From Butyricicoccus sp. (GTDB lineage Bacteria > Bacillota > Clostridia > Oscillospirales > Butyricicoccaceae), in assembly GCA_020025885.1 (NCBI GenBank), contig JAHHRJ010000001.1, positions 66,324 to 130,323 on the forward strand: a DNA stretch of 64,000 nt, read 5' to 3'. A program made the translations under genes and the position numbers. The notes under the pieces are model-generated. The model was given only the letters and a program-made list of their open reading frames with translations, made no database searches and was not told the DNA's origin. Shown piece after piece: positions 1-8,341 of this stretch; the stretch's first letter is position 1; the number at the start of each line of letters is the position of its first letter.

Positions 1-540
1 GGTGTGGATACTTCTTACAGCCAGAAGACGGAGGATACCTTTGCTTTTGCGTTTACGGGAATCCTGAATAATCGCTGCAAGGTAACGCTGGCGGTGGAAA
101 TCCATTCCAACAAAGAGCGTGCGGCAAAACATCTGCCACCGATTGCGCCAAGCGATATTCCGGCACTGCTGGTGGACTTCTTGGAGCGTCAGCGGAAAGC
201 TTGGGGCTTTGCCCGTGTGGTGTATATCGACAGTGCCGACCAGGCGACCATTACCGAGTGCCAGAAATACAAGCGCCAGCACGGCTGCATTTATGAGTTT
301 GAACCAGCATGGAAGAAGATGCCAATCATTGACCGTATCCATCTGGAAACTGGCTGGCTGCATAACGGTCAGCATTTGATTGTTCAGGAGAGCTGCAGTC
401 CGCTGATTCAGGAATACAACGCATACAGCTGGAAAGAGGACACGGACAACGAGCCGGAAGACAGAAACGATCATACGGTTAACGCGGAGCAGTACAGCTG
501 GCTGCCATACAAAGAGAAAATCGGAGAAATACAAAAATGA
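1..540 (+). CDS. terL: Phage terminase large subunit, C-terminal nuclease part (5' end outside window)
   Basis: The reading frame is open at the left edge and encodes about 179 residues of the C-terminal RNase H-like nuclease domain of a large terminase. This subunit cuts concatemeric phage DNA and drives it into the prohead. Visible signs are the opening VDTSYS segment, which carries the first catalytic aspartate of the fold, the VYIDSADQ strand in the middle, and a late NDHTVNAEQY segment in the place of the third acidic metal-ligand motif. The ATPase half must lie upstream. Its stop overlaps the portal start by four bases (ATGA), fixing its place at the head of the morphogenesis operon. 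Confidence 0.88.
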   Translation, partial: GVDTSYSQKTEDTFAFAFTGILNNRCKVTLAVEIHSNKERAAKHLPPIAPSDIPALLVDFLERQRKAWGFARVVYIDSADQATITECQKYKRQHGCIYEFEPAWKKMPIIDRIHLETGWLHNGQHLIVQESCSPLIQEYNAYSWKEDTDNEPEDRNDHTVNAEQYSWLPYKEKIGEIQK

Positions 541-2006
541 GATTTATGGAAAGGGTGAAAAACATGGTGCGAAGCTGGCTTGAAATTCAGCCGGCGCCCG
601 GCCGGGGAATCACGATCCAGGAACCGGTTAGCCACGAAACAAGTGTCATGCGCAATAAAATCTGGTACCGTGGCGACGCCAGCGAAATCGACCAGCTGTT
701 CAAGGCACTGGGAGAGGACGCGGTGGGGCGCGCTCGGTTTTGGGCTGCGGCGCCCAATAATGAAAGTATCCGAAAGGCGCACAGCGGTCTGCCGGGAATT
801 ATGGCGGACACGCTGGCAAGTGTAGTGAAGGCGGATCTGGATGACCTGGACTTCGGCGATGATGCGGAAAACGCACAGACAGCCCGTCGATGGGAAGAAA
901 TTGCCGAAGAAAATGATTTTCCTGATTTGGTGGGACAGGCTGTGGTAGATACGCTGGTAACAGGGGATGGCGCTTTCAAAGTCAGCTTGGACCCGGAAGT
1001 CAGCGATGCACCGATTTTGGAGTTTTGGCCTGCGGACCGGGTTCGGTATAGCCGCCGGCACGGCCGCATTTGTGAGATTTGTTTTCTGACGCCTATGGGA
1101 GACAGGCGAACTCTGGAAGAAATCTATCGTCCCGGCGGAGTGTCGTATCGGCTGATGGACGGAGAAAAAGAAATTTCGTTGTCTGCCGAACCTGCGTGCG
1201 CCAATCTTTCCCCGGTAAAGTTTGATGATAATATCATGCTGGCGGTACCTTTGCGGTTCTGGAAGTCCGGCAAATGGGCGGGCCGTGGCCGCAGCATCTA
1301 CGATAACAAGACAGATGCCTTTGATGCCCATGACGAAATTATCAGCCAGTGGATGGATGCGGTGCGAGCAGGCCGCGTACAGAAATACATCCCTGAAAGT
1401 CTGATTCCCAGAGATGCGGAGACCGGTGCACTGAGGATGCCCAGCGCCTTCGGCTCAAATTTCATTTCCATTGCCGGCAGCGCAAAGGAAAATGCTACGG
1501 ATAAAATCGAAACGACACAGCCGGATATCAATTATGAAGCCTTTGTGGCCAGCTATACGGCAACCTTGGATATGTGCCTGCAGGGAATTATGAGCCCGGC
1601 CACATTGGGCATTGATGTGGGCAAAATGGCCAGTGCGGACGCCCAGCGTGAGAAAAAGGACATCACCGGAATGACCCGCAATGCAATCACAAACGCGCTG
1701 GAAAAGGCGCTGCCCAAGCTGGCGCGTGTGGCATTATCCGCACAGGATATTCTCGAAAACCGTCAACCCGGCCGGTATGAACCGACTGTTTCCTTTGGAG
1801 AATACGGCGCCCCGGACTTTGACAGCCGGGTCAAAACGATTTCGGGCGCTGCAACCAGCGGAATCATGAGCGTAGAAGCACAGGTGGAAGAGCTGTGGGG
1901 CGGCAGCAAAGACGATGAATGGAAGGCCGAAGAGGTGCAGCGCATCTGTTGGGAACGCGGCATTGAACCGATGGAGGAGCCCAGCGTTGGCGGTGAGCCT
2001 GTATGA
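537..2006 (+). CDS. Phage portal protein (SPP1 gp6-like)
   Basis: This 489-residue protein has the length and layout of SPP1 gp6-type portals, the dodecameric ring at one capsid vertex through which DNA is packaged and the tail is attached. The assignment rests on its position between terminase and minor capsid protein, an N-terminal segment with the IWYRGDASEID pattern typical of this family, the central conserved FWPADRVRY-like strand, and a C-terminal acidic tail. It starts at the ATG overlapping the terminase stop. It ends four bases into the minor capsid gene, which suggests translational coupling along the operon. Confidence 0.88.
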   Translation: MRFMERVKNMVRSWLEIQPAPGRGITIQEPVSHETSVMRNKIWYRGDASEIDQLFKALGEDAVGRARFWAAAPNNESIRKAHSGLPGIMADTLASVVKADLDDLDFGDDAENAQTARRWEEIAEENDFPDLVGQAVVDTLVTGDGAFKVSLDPEVSDAPILEFWPADRVRYSRRHGRICEICFLTPMGDRRTLEEIYRPGGVSYRLMDGEKEISLSAEPACANLSPVKFDDNIMLAVPLRFWKSGKWAGRGRSIYDNKTDAFDAHDEIISQWMDAVRAGRVQKYIPESLIPRDAETGALRMPSAFGSNFISIAGSAKENATDKIETTQPDINYEAFVASYTATLDMCLQGIMSPATLGIDVGKMASADAQREKKDITGMTRNAITNALEKALPKLARVALSAQDILENRQPGRYEPTVSFGEYGAPDFDSRVKTISGAATSGIMSVEAQVEELWGGSKDDEWKAEEVQRICWERGIEPMEEPSVGGEPV

Positions 2007-3805
2007 CGGCCCGTGAAATTGCGGATCTGTTCTTTCAGCTGGAACTGACGTTGATTGCATCCCTGAAACGCAATCTTGCTCGGCATAAAGCATGGGAAAA
2101 AGAAGAGGGCTTCGACTGGGAGGCTTGGCAGTCCGCCAAGCTGCGGGACATCCGCCGTTTTCAAAAGGAAAACCGAAAAGAAGTAGAGAAACTTGCTTCT
2201 GTCATAGATCAGGAAACGCGACAGCTCATCGAGGAGCAATATCAGGAAGGCGGCGCAGAAGGCTTTTTCAGCATGAACGACCGCCGGGTGAATGCTTTAC
2301 TGGATGAGATGCAAACCGCTCAGCAGCAGGTGGAAAAGGCGGCTCTGCGGTATATGGATGATGTGTACCGCAAGACAGTCCGTACAGCAGCGTTAGGTAT
2401 GGCCACTGGATCTATGACGCTGCAGCAGGCCACCGATGCGGCTACGAAAGATTTTTTAGCCGCCGGTATCAACTGTGTGCAGTATAAAAACGGGCGCCGC
2501 GTCAACATTGCCAGTTATGCAGAGATGGCCTTGCGCACAGCAGCCACCCGCGCCACCCTGATGGGAGAAGCGAAGCTGCGGGAGTCGATGGGTATTGATA
2601 CGGTTCTGGTGAGCCAGTACGGGGCTTGCAGCGAAACCTGTCTGCCTTGGCAAGGGCTGGTGTACATCGATGATGTGTGGCAGGACTATGATGGTCCACA
2701 TACACCCGGCGGAACCTATGGTGTGAGCCGTAACGGCCACCAGTACCCGCTGCTATCCGTAGCGGTGAAAAATGGCCTGTTCCATCCCAACTGCCGGCAC
2801 ACTCTAACCACTTGGTTTGAAGGTATCAGCACCCGGCCAGAGCCAATGGATAAGGCGAAGATCGAGCGTACATCCAGGCTGGAAAAACAGCAGCGTGCCA
2901 TGGAGCGTAATGTGCGAGAGCTGAAACGTCTGGCGGCCGGCACTCAGGACGATGCCCGGGCAGCCGCCTACCGCAAAGAGGTGCGCACCGCCCAGAAAAA
3001 GCTGAAAGCCTTTGTGGATGAAAATGGCGATGCGCTACGCCGGGACTACTGGCGCGAGCGGTACGATGGGGTGCCGTTGCAGAAAGAATGCACCCAAGCG
3101 GCAGCAATCGATAGCCCCCAAAAGGTTGGTACTTCTATTGAAAATGGCAACCAGTCCTCGTATACTAAAAATGATCGAGAAGGCAACCGCATTCTTACAA
3201 AGGATGAAGTGCTTGTAAAAGCAAAGGAACTTGCGGAAGAATATCTGGTAAGCGATGAAGCAAAAGACGGAAAACCATCTCCGAGTCTTCGGTTCATCCA
3301 GCGTAAACTGGGGTATGATCAGCTGCCAAAGGCGGTGCCACCAGAAGATTTTAAAACACAAAAAACACAAAGTCATTACCCGGTGCTGTATCGAGGAATT
3401 TCTCCTTTTGAGAGCAAATCCGGTCAAGAGTTGGCGGAACAGTATATGTTTGGTGAACTTTTTGGCGGCCAATACCATGCATATGGTCGTGGTACCTATT
3501 TCAGTCCAGATTATGAAGTTGTAAAAACGAATTATGCAGCACAGGAAGACAGTGTGATTCTTATGGGTGTATTAGCACCTACGGCAAGAGTTGCAAACTA
3601 CGCAGATGTGCTGAAGGATTTTTGCAGCACAGGAGTACCCTTCAAAGCGAGAACAGACAAAATGGAAGGTTATGAATTATTGTTGTCAAGCGTTGGAGAA
3701 TATGCGGCTTTGCAGGGCTACGATGCAATTGCAATGAATGGCTACGCCAATAAAACACATTATATTATTTTGAACAGAGGAAAGATGGTGATTGAATATG
3801 GGTAA
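2003..3805 (+). CDS. Minor capsid protein (Phage_min_cap2 type) with a C-terminal ADP-ribosyltransferase-like domain
   Basis: Residues 1 to about 275 resemble the phage minor capsid protein 2 / SPP1 gp7 group. This part is helical and ends in a conserved segment with LFHPNCRHTLTTW; such proteins sit inside the head near the portal and can be injected with the DNA. After a helical linker, residues about 455-600 form a second domain with an ADP-ribosyltransferase pattern: Y-R464-G, then G-R-G-T-Y-F-S at 495-501 (the position of the STS motif), then a GYDAI turn and a strand ending NRGKMVIEY. A clear E-x-E catalytic pair is not obvious; E555/E558 are candidates. Bases from about 3110 on are AT-richer than upstream, which suggests the domain was added later. 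Its stop overlaps the next gene. The head-protein assignment is firm; the toxin or effector activity is inferred. Confidence 0.8.
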   Translation: MTAREIADLFFQLELTLIASLKRNLARHKAWEKEEGFDWEAWQSAKLRDIRRFQKENRKEVEKLASVIDQETRQLIEEQYQEGGAEGFFSMNDRRVNALLDEMQTAQQQVEKAALRYMDDVYRKTVRTAALGMATGSMTLQQATDAATKDFLAAGINCVQYKNGRRVNIASYAEMALRTAATRATLMGEAKLRESMGIDTVLVSQYGACSETCLPWQGLVYIDDVWQDYDGPHTPGGTYGVSRNGHQYPLLSVAVKNGLFHPNCRHTLTTWFEGISTRPEPMDKAKIERTSRLEKQQRAMERNVRELKRLAAGTQDDARAAAYRKEVRTAQKKLKAFVDENGDALRRDYWRERYDGVPLQKECTQAAAIDSPQKVGTSIENGNQSSYTKNDREGNRILTKDEVLVKAKELAEEYLVSDEAKDGKPSPSLRFIQRKLGYDQLPKAVPPEDFKTQKTQSHYPVLYRGISPFESKSGQELAEQYMFGELFGGQYHAYGRGTYFSPDYEVVKTNYAAQEDSVILMGVLAPTARVANYADVLKDFCSTGVPFKARTDKMEGYELLLSSVGEYAALQGYDAIAMNGYANKTHYIILNRGKMVIEYG

Positions 3806-4061
3806 AGGCTTTCAGGAGGAAGGAATTTGCAGCTGCTTTTTTGGTTATTTAGGCGAGTTTATTGATCGTGCGTACCAGCCGTTTGCTCAGTATGAACTCT
3901 GTGCTGAGGTGTACCAGAATGGGGCGGAGCTTCAAGAGATTTGTACGACGGTAAACTCTATTCAGGAATTACCCGAAAATTTGCAAAAAATTGCATATCA
4001 GTCAATCCCATATTTTCTGAAGACAACGTCCATTTATACAGAAGACGATATTCCATATTAA
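3798..4061 (+). CDS. Small acidic protein, candidate immunity/antitoxin for the ADP-ribosyltransferase-like domain
   Basis: This 87-residue protein starts at an ATG lying inside the last codons of the preceding capsid-transferase fusion, so the two are probably translationally coupled. I do not recognise a family. It has no signal peptide or membrane segment, is rich in Glu, Gln and Tyr, and shares the AT-rich base composition of the fusion's C-terminal domain. It is absent from the usual head-gene order. A small acidic protein directly behind a toxin-like domain fits an immunity protein, but this is inference from context only. A TTG six bases upstream in frame is an alternative start. Confidence 0.55.
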   Translation: MGKGFQEEGICSCFFGYLGEFIDRAYQPFAQYELCAEVYQNGAELQEICTTVNSIQELPENLQKIAYQSIPYFLKTTSIYTEDDIPY

Positions 4062-4108
4062 ATGGATTTTCATCACAAAAAAAGCGCTGTTTTGATACGA
4101 TTTTTACC

Positions 4109-4130
4109 ATTTTGTTGACGTCAACAAAAT
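4109..4130. repeat. Perfect 22-bp palindrome
   Basis: ATTTTGTTGAC at 4109-4119 is followed directly by its exact reverse complement GTCAACAAAAT at 4120-4130, with no spacer. It has no T-run, so it is not a terminator. A gapless palindrome of this kind is typical of an operator for a dimeric repressor. It sits in the AT-rich island just behind the candidate immunity gene. Confidence 0.7.
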
Positions 4131-4169
4131 ATCCGCATTTGATTGCAAAAAGAAAAATAAATCAAGTTA

Positions 4170-4204
4170 GGCTCACCACCCACCCGGGCGGCGGGCCTTT
4201 TTTG
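4170..4204 (+). terminator. Terminator-like GC-rich hairpin before the 95-residue gene at 4238
   Basis: GGCTCACCACCC at 4170-4181 can pair with GGGCGGCGGGCC at 4186-4197 across a 4-nt loop, with one wobble and two mismatches, followed by a run of T. It stands about 35 bases before the next start codon, inside the late operon. Confidence 0.6.
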
Positions 4205-4237
4205 TACCCATTTTACGGGAGAAAGGAAGGATCAAAG

Positions 4238-4522
4238 ATGGAAAAGATGGATCTGAGCGACACTGTGGATCTGATGAACAGCTTTGACTACAAGCAGCGC
4301 TTCAAGGCGGAATACTGGCAGACCAAGATGAGATACGAAAATCTGCATGACATAATTGTCAAGCTGGAAGCTGGAACGCTGCCGTACAAGGTTCCCGGCA
4401 AGCGCAGCGTTCTGGAGGCTCAGCAGCGGGCCATGTACGAATATCTCTATGCGCTGGAAATTCGTGCTGAGACCGAGCACATCAATCTGTACAATTTATC
4501 GCCGACTCCTGAGAGAAAGTAA
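4238..4522 (+). CDS. Small crAss001_48-related phage protein
   Basis: This 94-residue protein is helical and has the pattern FDYKQRFKAEYWQ...LHDIIVKLEAGTL...QQRAMYEYLYALEIRAE. I recall this from the small family annotated as crAss001_48-related, present in many phages of gut Firmicutes and of unknown function. The ATG at 4238 is chosen because GAAAGGAAGG lies just upstream at 4221-4230; the frame runs open further left but without a ribosome site. It lies between the minor capsid and scaffold genes, so it may be an accessory protein rather than a structural one. Confidence 0.72.
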   Translation: MEKMDLSDTVDLMNSFDYKQRFKAEYWQTKMRYENLHDIIVKLEAGTLPYKVPGKRSVLEAQQRAMYEYLYALEIRAETEHINLYNLSPTPERK

Positions 4523-4681
4523 TCCACACACCTCCCAGCGCGAGGTAAAGCGCAGCAAGTGATTAAAATGCTGTTAAGCATCATTTTTGAGACTTTTTGA
4601 TTCTAAAACGGGCTGAACAAGTCCATAATTGACAATTAACGCTCATTTTTGAAAGTTACCAGCAAATTAAACCGATGATGA

Positions 4682-4704
4682 AGCAGCCGCAAGGCTGCTT
4701 TTTT
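4682..4704 (+). terminator. Intrinsic terminator with GCAA tetraloop upstream of the scaffold gene
   Basis: AGCAGCC at 4682-4688 pairs perfectly with GGCTGCT at 4693-4699 around a GCAA loop, followed by six T. The scaffold ribosome site (AGAAAGGAA) comes about 30 bases later. The rest of the 4523-4746 gap is AT-rich with a weak hairpin near 4568 and no open frame of note. Confidence 0.75.
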
Positions 4705-4746
4705 CATACATATTTTTACCCCAAAAGGGGAGAAAGGAACGGAAAC

Positions 4747-5367
4747 ATGAAGAAGAAACAGGACGAAAAAGCAAAGCAGAAGAATCCTGTGGAAGCACAG
4801 GAATCCCCGGCGGAAAAGGAAAAGCCGGAAGCTGAGCAGCCGCAGGAAAAGCCTGACGAGCAGCCTGCTCAGGAAGAAAAGCAGGAGAAGCCGCCCCAGC
4901 TGGAGGATGAAGCCGCGGACGACGTCCAGGCCGAAGAAAGCGGTGAGGACGATGCAGAAAGCTCGGATCTGGAGCAGGAAGCTCCCGAAGCAGAAGAAAC
5001 CTCTGCGGAAGATGAGCAGGCAGTGCCCGCAGCCAATGGCGGCGACGAGAATGCAAAACTGCGTGCAGATCTGCTGACAGCAAACAGCAAGCTGGCAGCC
5101 TATGCAGCGGGCGTGCGTCAGGACATGATCGATGACGCAGTGATTTTGGCCACTGCGCAGGCACAGGCTGCCGGCGAAGTAACCGAGGAAGCCGTGACTG
5201 CTGCTATGACGGAGGTGCTGAAGCGTCACCCCGAATGGAAGGCCGAGGCCCCCAGCAAGAAAAAGACGGGCGGCTTCAAACTGGGCGCCGACCCGGATGC
5301 CGCTTCTGGCCGCAAGAATGGCAAGACCGAAAACACCGAGAAGAAGCGCTGGAACCGCTTCAAGTAA
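4747..5367 (+). CDS. Capsid scaffolding protein
   Basis: The 206-residue protein lies directly before the major capsid gene, where scaffolds of HK97-fold phages are found; scaffolds guide prohead assembly and leave before or during packaging. The first 100 residues are an extremely acidic, Glu/Gln/Pro/Lys-rich low-complexity stretch. A helical segment (LRADLLTANSKLAAYAAG), a segment recalling other clostridial phage scaffolds (VTEEAVTAAMTEVLKRHPEW) and a basic C-terminus (KKRWNRFK) that would bind the capsid follow. The start at 4747 is set by GAGAAAGGAACGG just upstream. Confidence 0.85.
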   Translation: MKKKQDEKAKQKNPVEAQESPAEKEKPEAEQPQEKPDEQPAQEEKQEKPPQLEDEAADDVQAEESGEDDAESSDLEQEAPEAEETSAEDEQAVPAANGGDENAKLRADLLTANSKLAAYAAGVRQDMIDDAVILATAQAQAAGEVTEEAVTAAMTEVLKRHPEWKAEAPSKKKTGGFKLGADPDAASGRKNGKTENTEKKRWNRFK

Positions 5368-5385
5368 GAGAAAGGAGCATGAAAT

Positions 5386-6327
5386 ATGCCGAATACCGTA
5401 AACTATGCCGAAGTCTGGCAGCCGGAGCTGCTGCCGATTCTGAATCAGGAAACCATGTGTGCACCCTTTATCACGACCAATGTTCGCTGGCTGAGTGCCA
5501 GAACCTTCCATTTCACGTCTATGTCTACCAGCGGCTTCAAGAATCATAACCGCAACGGCGGCTGGAACAAGGGTGAATTCAAGCAGGAAGACCATCCCTT
5601 CACGGTGGAGCATGACCGTGATATCCAGTTCCTGGTAGACAAGGCGGATGTGGATGAATCCAACGAGACTGCATCCATCCACAACATTGCACAGACCTTT
5701 ACCCAGACCCAGAGTGCGCCCGAAAAGGATGCGCTGTTCTTCTCCAAGGTGTCAGAGACGGCTAAGAAGCTGGAAGGCTATCACAGCGAAACGGCGGCGT
5801 CCGAATACAACAAGACCAATGTGTTCGGCAAGCTGAAGGGTTTTCTGTCTTCCGGCAAGCTGCGCCGCTACAAGGCCAAGGGCGCGCTCATCATGTATGT
5901 GACCAGTGCAATCATGGATTTGCTGGAGCAGAGCACGGACTTTGACCGCAAGATTGAAGTGATGCGTGTAGCGGATGGCGGTGAGGGCATCGAAACCCGC
6001 ATCACTGAGATTGATGGCGTACCCGTGATGGAAGTCATCGACGATGAAGTCTTTTACGACAGTTTCAACTGGGAACCTGCAGACGGCGGCTTTGAACCGA
6101 CCAAGACCACCGGCCACAAAATCAATGTGCTGATTGCCAGCCCCCTGACTACCAAGCTGGTGCCCAAGATCTCCAGCATCTACTACTTTGCTCCCGGTGC
6201 ACATACCGAAGGTGACGGCTATCTGTATCAGGAACGCGAGCTGTCCGATGTGTTCACCCTGCCCAACGGCAAGGACGGCAAGGTGGATAGTGTCTATGTG
6301 GACACGGATACCACCGCCGTAGCGTGA
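5386..6327 (+). CDS. Major capsid protein (HK97-type fold)
   Basis: This 313-residue protein forms the phage head shell. It follows the scaffold gene by 18 bases behind a good AAAGGAG site and has the size and composition of clostridial HK97-fold capsid proteins. The N-terminal NTVNYAEVWQPELL segment resembles the N-arm of this group, a long E-loop-like stretch covers residues about 50-100, and the C-terminal half is strand-rich and ends in the axial domain. Adenine- and guanine-ending codons are used with high bias, as expected for a highly expressed gene. The fold call is inferred from family resemblance and position. Confidence 0.9.
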   Translation: MPNTVNYAEVWQPELLPILNQETMCAPFITTNVRWLSARTFHFTSMSTSGFKNHNRNGGWNKGEFKQEDHPFTVEHDRDIQFLVDKADVDESNETASIHNIAQTFTQTQSAPEKDALFFSKVSETAKKLEGYHSETAASEYNKTNVFGKLKGFLSSGKLRRYKAKGALIMYVTSAIMDLLEQSTDFDRKIEVMRVADGGEGIETRITEIDGVPVMEVIDDEVFYDSFNWEPADGGFEPTKTTGHKINVLIASPLTTKLVPKISSIYYFAPGAHTEGDGYLYQERELSDVFTLPNGKDGKVDSVYVDTDTTAVA

Positions 6328-6328
6328 T

Positions 6329-6706
6329 ATGGCAACCTATGTAACGAAAGCGGATTGCGCTGAGCTTGGTGCGAATGAGCTGCTGGAACTGCCCAACCTG
6401 GAAGCACTCCTGGAGCGCGCAAGCGACCAGGCAGATGCTGTGTGCTTTGGGCGCATTCGGCGCAAAGGCTTCGACAAGCTGACGCAGTTCCAACAGGAGA
6501 AAATCAAAAAGGCGGTGTGCTTGCACGCTGCCTTTTTGCAGTCCTATGGGCAGGCATTGGAAAGCCCTTTGGAAAGTTACGGCATCAATGGGGTCAGCAT
6601 GTCTTTTGCATCGGATCGCGTGGTGCGTCAGGGTGGGGCAGTAGTCAGCAGCGAGGTGTACAGTCTGCTTTCGCAAACGGGTCTTGCGCAGAGAGGAGTG
6701 TGGTGA
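6329..6706 (+). CDS. Head-tail connector protein (adaptor)
   Basis: This 125-residue protein starts one base after the capsid stop. It has the all-helical look of gp6/gp15-type adaptors that dock under the portal ring: helices in the first 80 residues (LLELPNLEALLERASDQAD and the following QEKIKKAVCLHAAFLQSYG), then a variable loop and short C-terminal helix. Its place as first of four small genes between capsid and tail tube matches the adaptor, stopper, tail-completion and tail-terminator order of SPP1-like phages. Confidence 0.8.
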   Translation: MATYVTKADCAELGANELLELPNLEALLERASDQADAVCFGRIRRKGFDKLTQFQQEKIKKAVCLHAAFLQSYGQALESPLESYGINGVSMSFASDRVVRQGGAVVSSEVYSLLSQTGLAQRGVW

Positions 6707-6709
6707 GGC

Positions 6710-7042
6710 ATGAAATGGCCCCAACTGGTGCAGCCCTGGGCCTGTCAGGTTCCGGTGACAGTGCGTTTGACGGGTGGCCTGGGCGAGGATGGTACCGAAA
6801 CGGAGCTTGCCTGTATCCATACGCGATGCAGCTTTGATGAAAAGCAGCGTCAGATCCTGGATGCCCGGCGGCAGTTGATTCGGTTGAACGGTACACTTTT
6901 GTTTCCAGGCGACATTGCCCCAGATACACCGGAGCTGAAAGGCACTGTGGAGCTTTTGGGGCGCACCTGGAAGATTTATCAGGGCAGCCGTGCCCGAAAC
7001 CCAGATGGCAGCGTCAACTATACCCGCATCGAGGTGATGTGA
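6710..7042 (+). CDS. Head-closure (stopper) / minor capsid protein
   Basis: The 110-residue protein is the second connector gene. It is mostly beta, with alternating hydrophobic strands such as TVELLGRTWKIYQGSRARNPDG near the C-terminus, as in the small beta-barrel stoppers that seal the filled head (Minor_capsid_1-like position). It overlaps the next gene by one to four bases depending on the start chosen there. The function is assigned from gene order and size more than from a specific motif. Confidence 0.72.
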   Translation: MKWPQLVQPWACQVPVTVRLTGGLGEDGTETELACIHTRCSFDEKQRQILDARRQLIRLNGTLLFPGDIAPDTPELKGTVELLGRTWKIYQGSRARNPDGSVNYTRIEVM

Positions 7043-7482
7043 TGGCAGTGGAAATCAAACTGAACCAGGACGTTATCGACCAAATCGGGCAGGCGGCACA
7101 GGATGCAGCAATGGAAACCATGGAGGCGCTGCATACGGAGGTAGTTACTGCACAGGTTATGCCAATGAAAGATGGTACATTGCAAAATACTCTTACGTCT
7201 GTGCAGCCGTTGGAACAAGGTAAAACCGGAGCACGGCTTTATGCGGATGGACCGTATGCCAGATTTTTGTACCATGGCCGGTTGATGGTAGGCGATGAAA
7301 CAGATAGCCCGTTTGCCGCTGCAGGAGAAACCAAACATACAGTTGATGTAATGCTGAATTACAACTGTGCAAAAAATGCTAATGCGAGAGCGTTTTGGTG
7401 GGAACCTTGGACGCCGGGCGGCGAGCATGAAAAGTTTCTGCCGGAAACCTTTGCAAAAATGCTGAAGGAGCGGATGCCATGA
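7042..7482 (+). CDS. Tail-completion / minor capsid protein (Minor_capsid_2-like)
   Basis: The 146-residue protein is the third connector gene. The segment ARLYADGPYARFLYHGRLM, followed by NANARAFWWEPW, has the Y-x-x-x-x-Y-H then N-x-x-A-x-x-x-W pattern I know from Minor_capsid_2 proteins of Firmicutes phages. Such proteins join head and tail. The ATG at 7042 overlaps the TGA of the previous gene; a GTG three bases earlier is possible. Its stop overlaps the next ATG (ATGA). Confidence 0.78.
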   Translation: MAVEIKLNQDVIDQIGQAAQDAAMETMEALHTEVVTAQVMPMKDGTLQNTLTSVQPLEQGKTGARLYADGPYARFLYHGRLMVGDETDSPFAAAGETKHTVDVMLNYNCAKNANARAFWWEPWTPGGEHEKFLPETFAKMLKERMP

Positions 7483-7874
7483 GAACAGAACAAGTGAAGA
7501 ACTGGCTGAAGGAGAAAACCAGTGTGGGGCAGGGAATCTATGTGGGAACCATTGACGGCAATGCGGAAAAGTGCCTTGGCGTGTACCTGCAAAAGCGTTC
7601 AGGTCCGGCACGGATTTGCCTTGGCGGTCCTTCGCAAACGAAAACAGATGAGCTGCAGGCGACAATTTTGGTGCACTGGGGAAAAAGCTCTGTCCAGGCA
7701 GAAGCAAAAGCCTGTGATATCTGGCAGCTGTTTTATGGTTTGACGGATACAATCATGGGCGGCACTCGGGTTTACTACGCAGATCCGGGTGCAGGTCCCA
7801 TCCCGGTGGGACGGGACGAAAAAGGCATCTTTGAGTATGTGGTCAATGTACGACTGATTTATGAAAAGGAGTGA
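7479..7874 (+). CDS. Tail terminator / minor capsid protein (Minor_capsid_3-like)
   Basis: The 131-residue protein is the fourth connector gene and directly precedes the tail tube. An N-terminal helix, then four strands including ARICLGGPSQTKTDELQATIL and a late FEYVVNVRLIYEKE strand, resemble tail-terminator proteins that cap the tube and set its length (Minor_capsid_3 type). It starts by ATGA overlap with the previous gene, which indicates coupled translation. Confidence 0.77.
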   Translation: MRTEQVKNWLKEKTSVGQGIYVGTIDGNAEKCLGVYLQKRSGPARICLGGPSQTKTDELQATILVHWGKSSVQAEAKACDIWQLFYGLTDTIMGGTRVYYADPGAGPIPVGRDEKGIFEYVVNVRLIYEKE

Positions 7875-7879
7875 TATAA

Positions 7880-8329
7880 ATGGCAGCAAAAACGGGCGTT
7901 TATCCCGTATTTGAAAACAAATTCAAAATCAATAAAAAGGGCCGCGCCAGCCCCGGTGAGATGGTGGCCATCGCCGAGATGGAAAGCTTTGGTGTAGCCA
8001 TCGACGGCAACACGGTGGAATGGAGCCCCATGGAAGCAGAAGGCTGGCTGCGTCGGATGGTAACCGGCAAGGCGTTGACCATCACATTGGCAGGCAAACG
8101 CCACATCGGCGACCCGGGTAATGATTACATTGCAGATAGCGCCTGGGGAACCGGCGGCAGTTGTGACAGTAAATTGGAATGGACATTTCCCAGCGGCGCT
8201 AAGCTGGAAATGGACTGCGTGCTGAACGTGACCAATCCCGGCGGCGGTGAAAGCCGTGATGGCGCACCGCTGGAAGTGGAAATCATGAGCGACGGCAAGC
8301 CTACCTTTACCCCGGCACCGGGCGTCTGA
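7880..8329 (+). CDS. Major tail tube protein
   Basis: This 149-residue protein is the tube subunit of a long non-contractile tail. It lies after the tail terminator and before the chaperones. It has the expected beta-rich sequence with an N-terminal arm (KTGVYPVFENKFKIN), a central segment around EGWLRRMVTGKALTITLAGKR, and a C-terminal strand ending in KPTFTPAPGV. No sheath gene follows, so the tail should be of the flexible siphovirus kind. A strong hairpin terminator comes 12 bases after the stop, which would make this the most abundant message of the tail segment. Confidence 0.85.
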   Translation: MAAKTGVYPVFENKFKINKKGRASPGEMVAIAEMESFGVAIDGNTVEWSPMEAEGWLRRMVTGKALTITLAGKRHIGDPGNDYIADSAWGTGGSCDSKLEWTFPSGAKLEMDCVLNVTNPGGGESRDGAPLEVEIMSDGKPTFTPAPGV

Positions 8330-8341
8330 GAATATGATATC

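Noticed and set aside
4636..5682. A 348-codon minus-strand frame over the scaffold and capsid start
   Set aside because: Its Leu/Phe/Arg-rich runs are the mirror of the Glu/Gln/Lys repeats in the scaffold, and it crosses the terminator at 4682.
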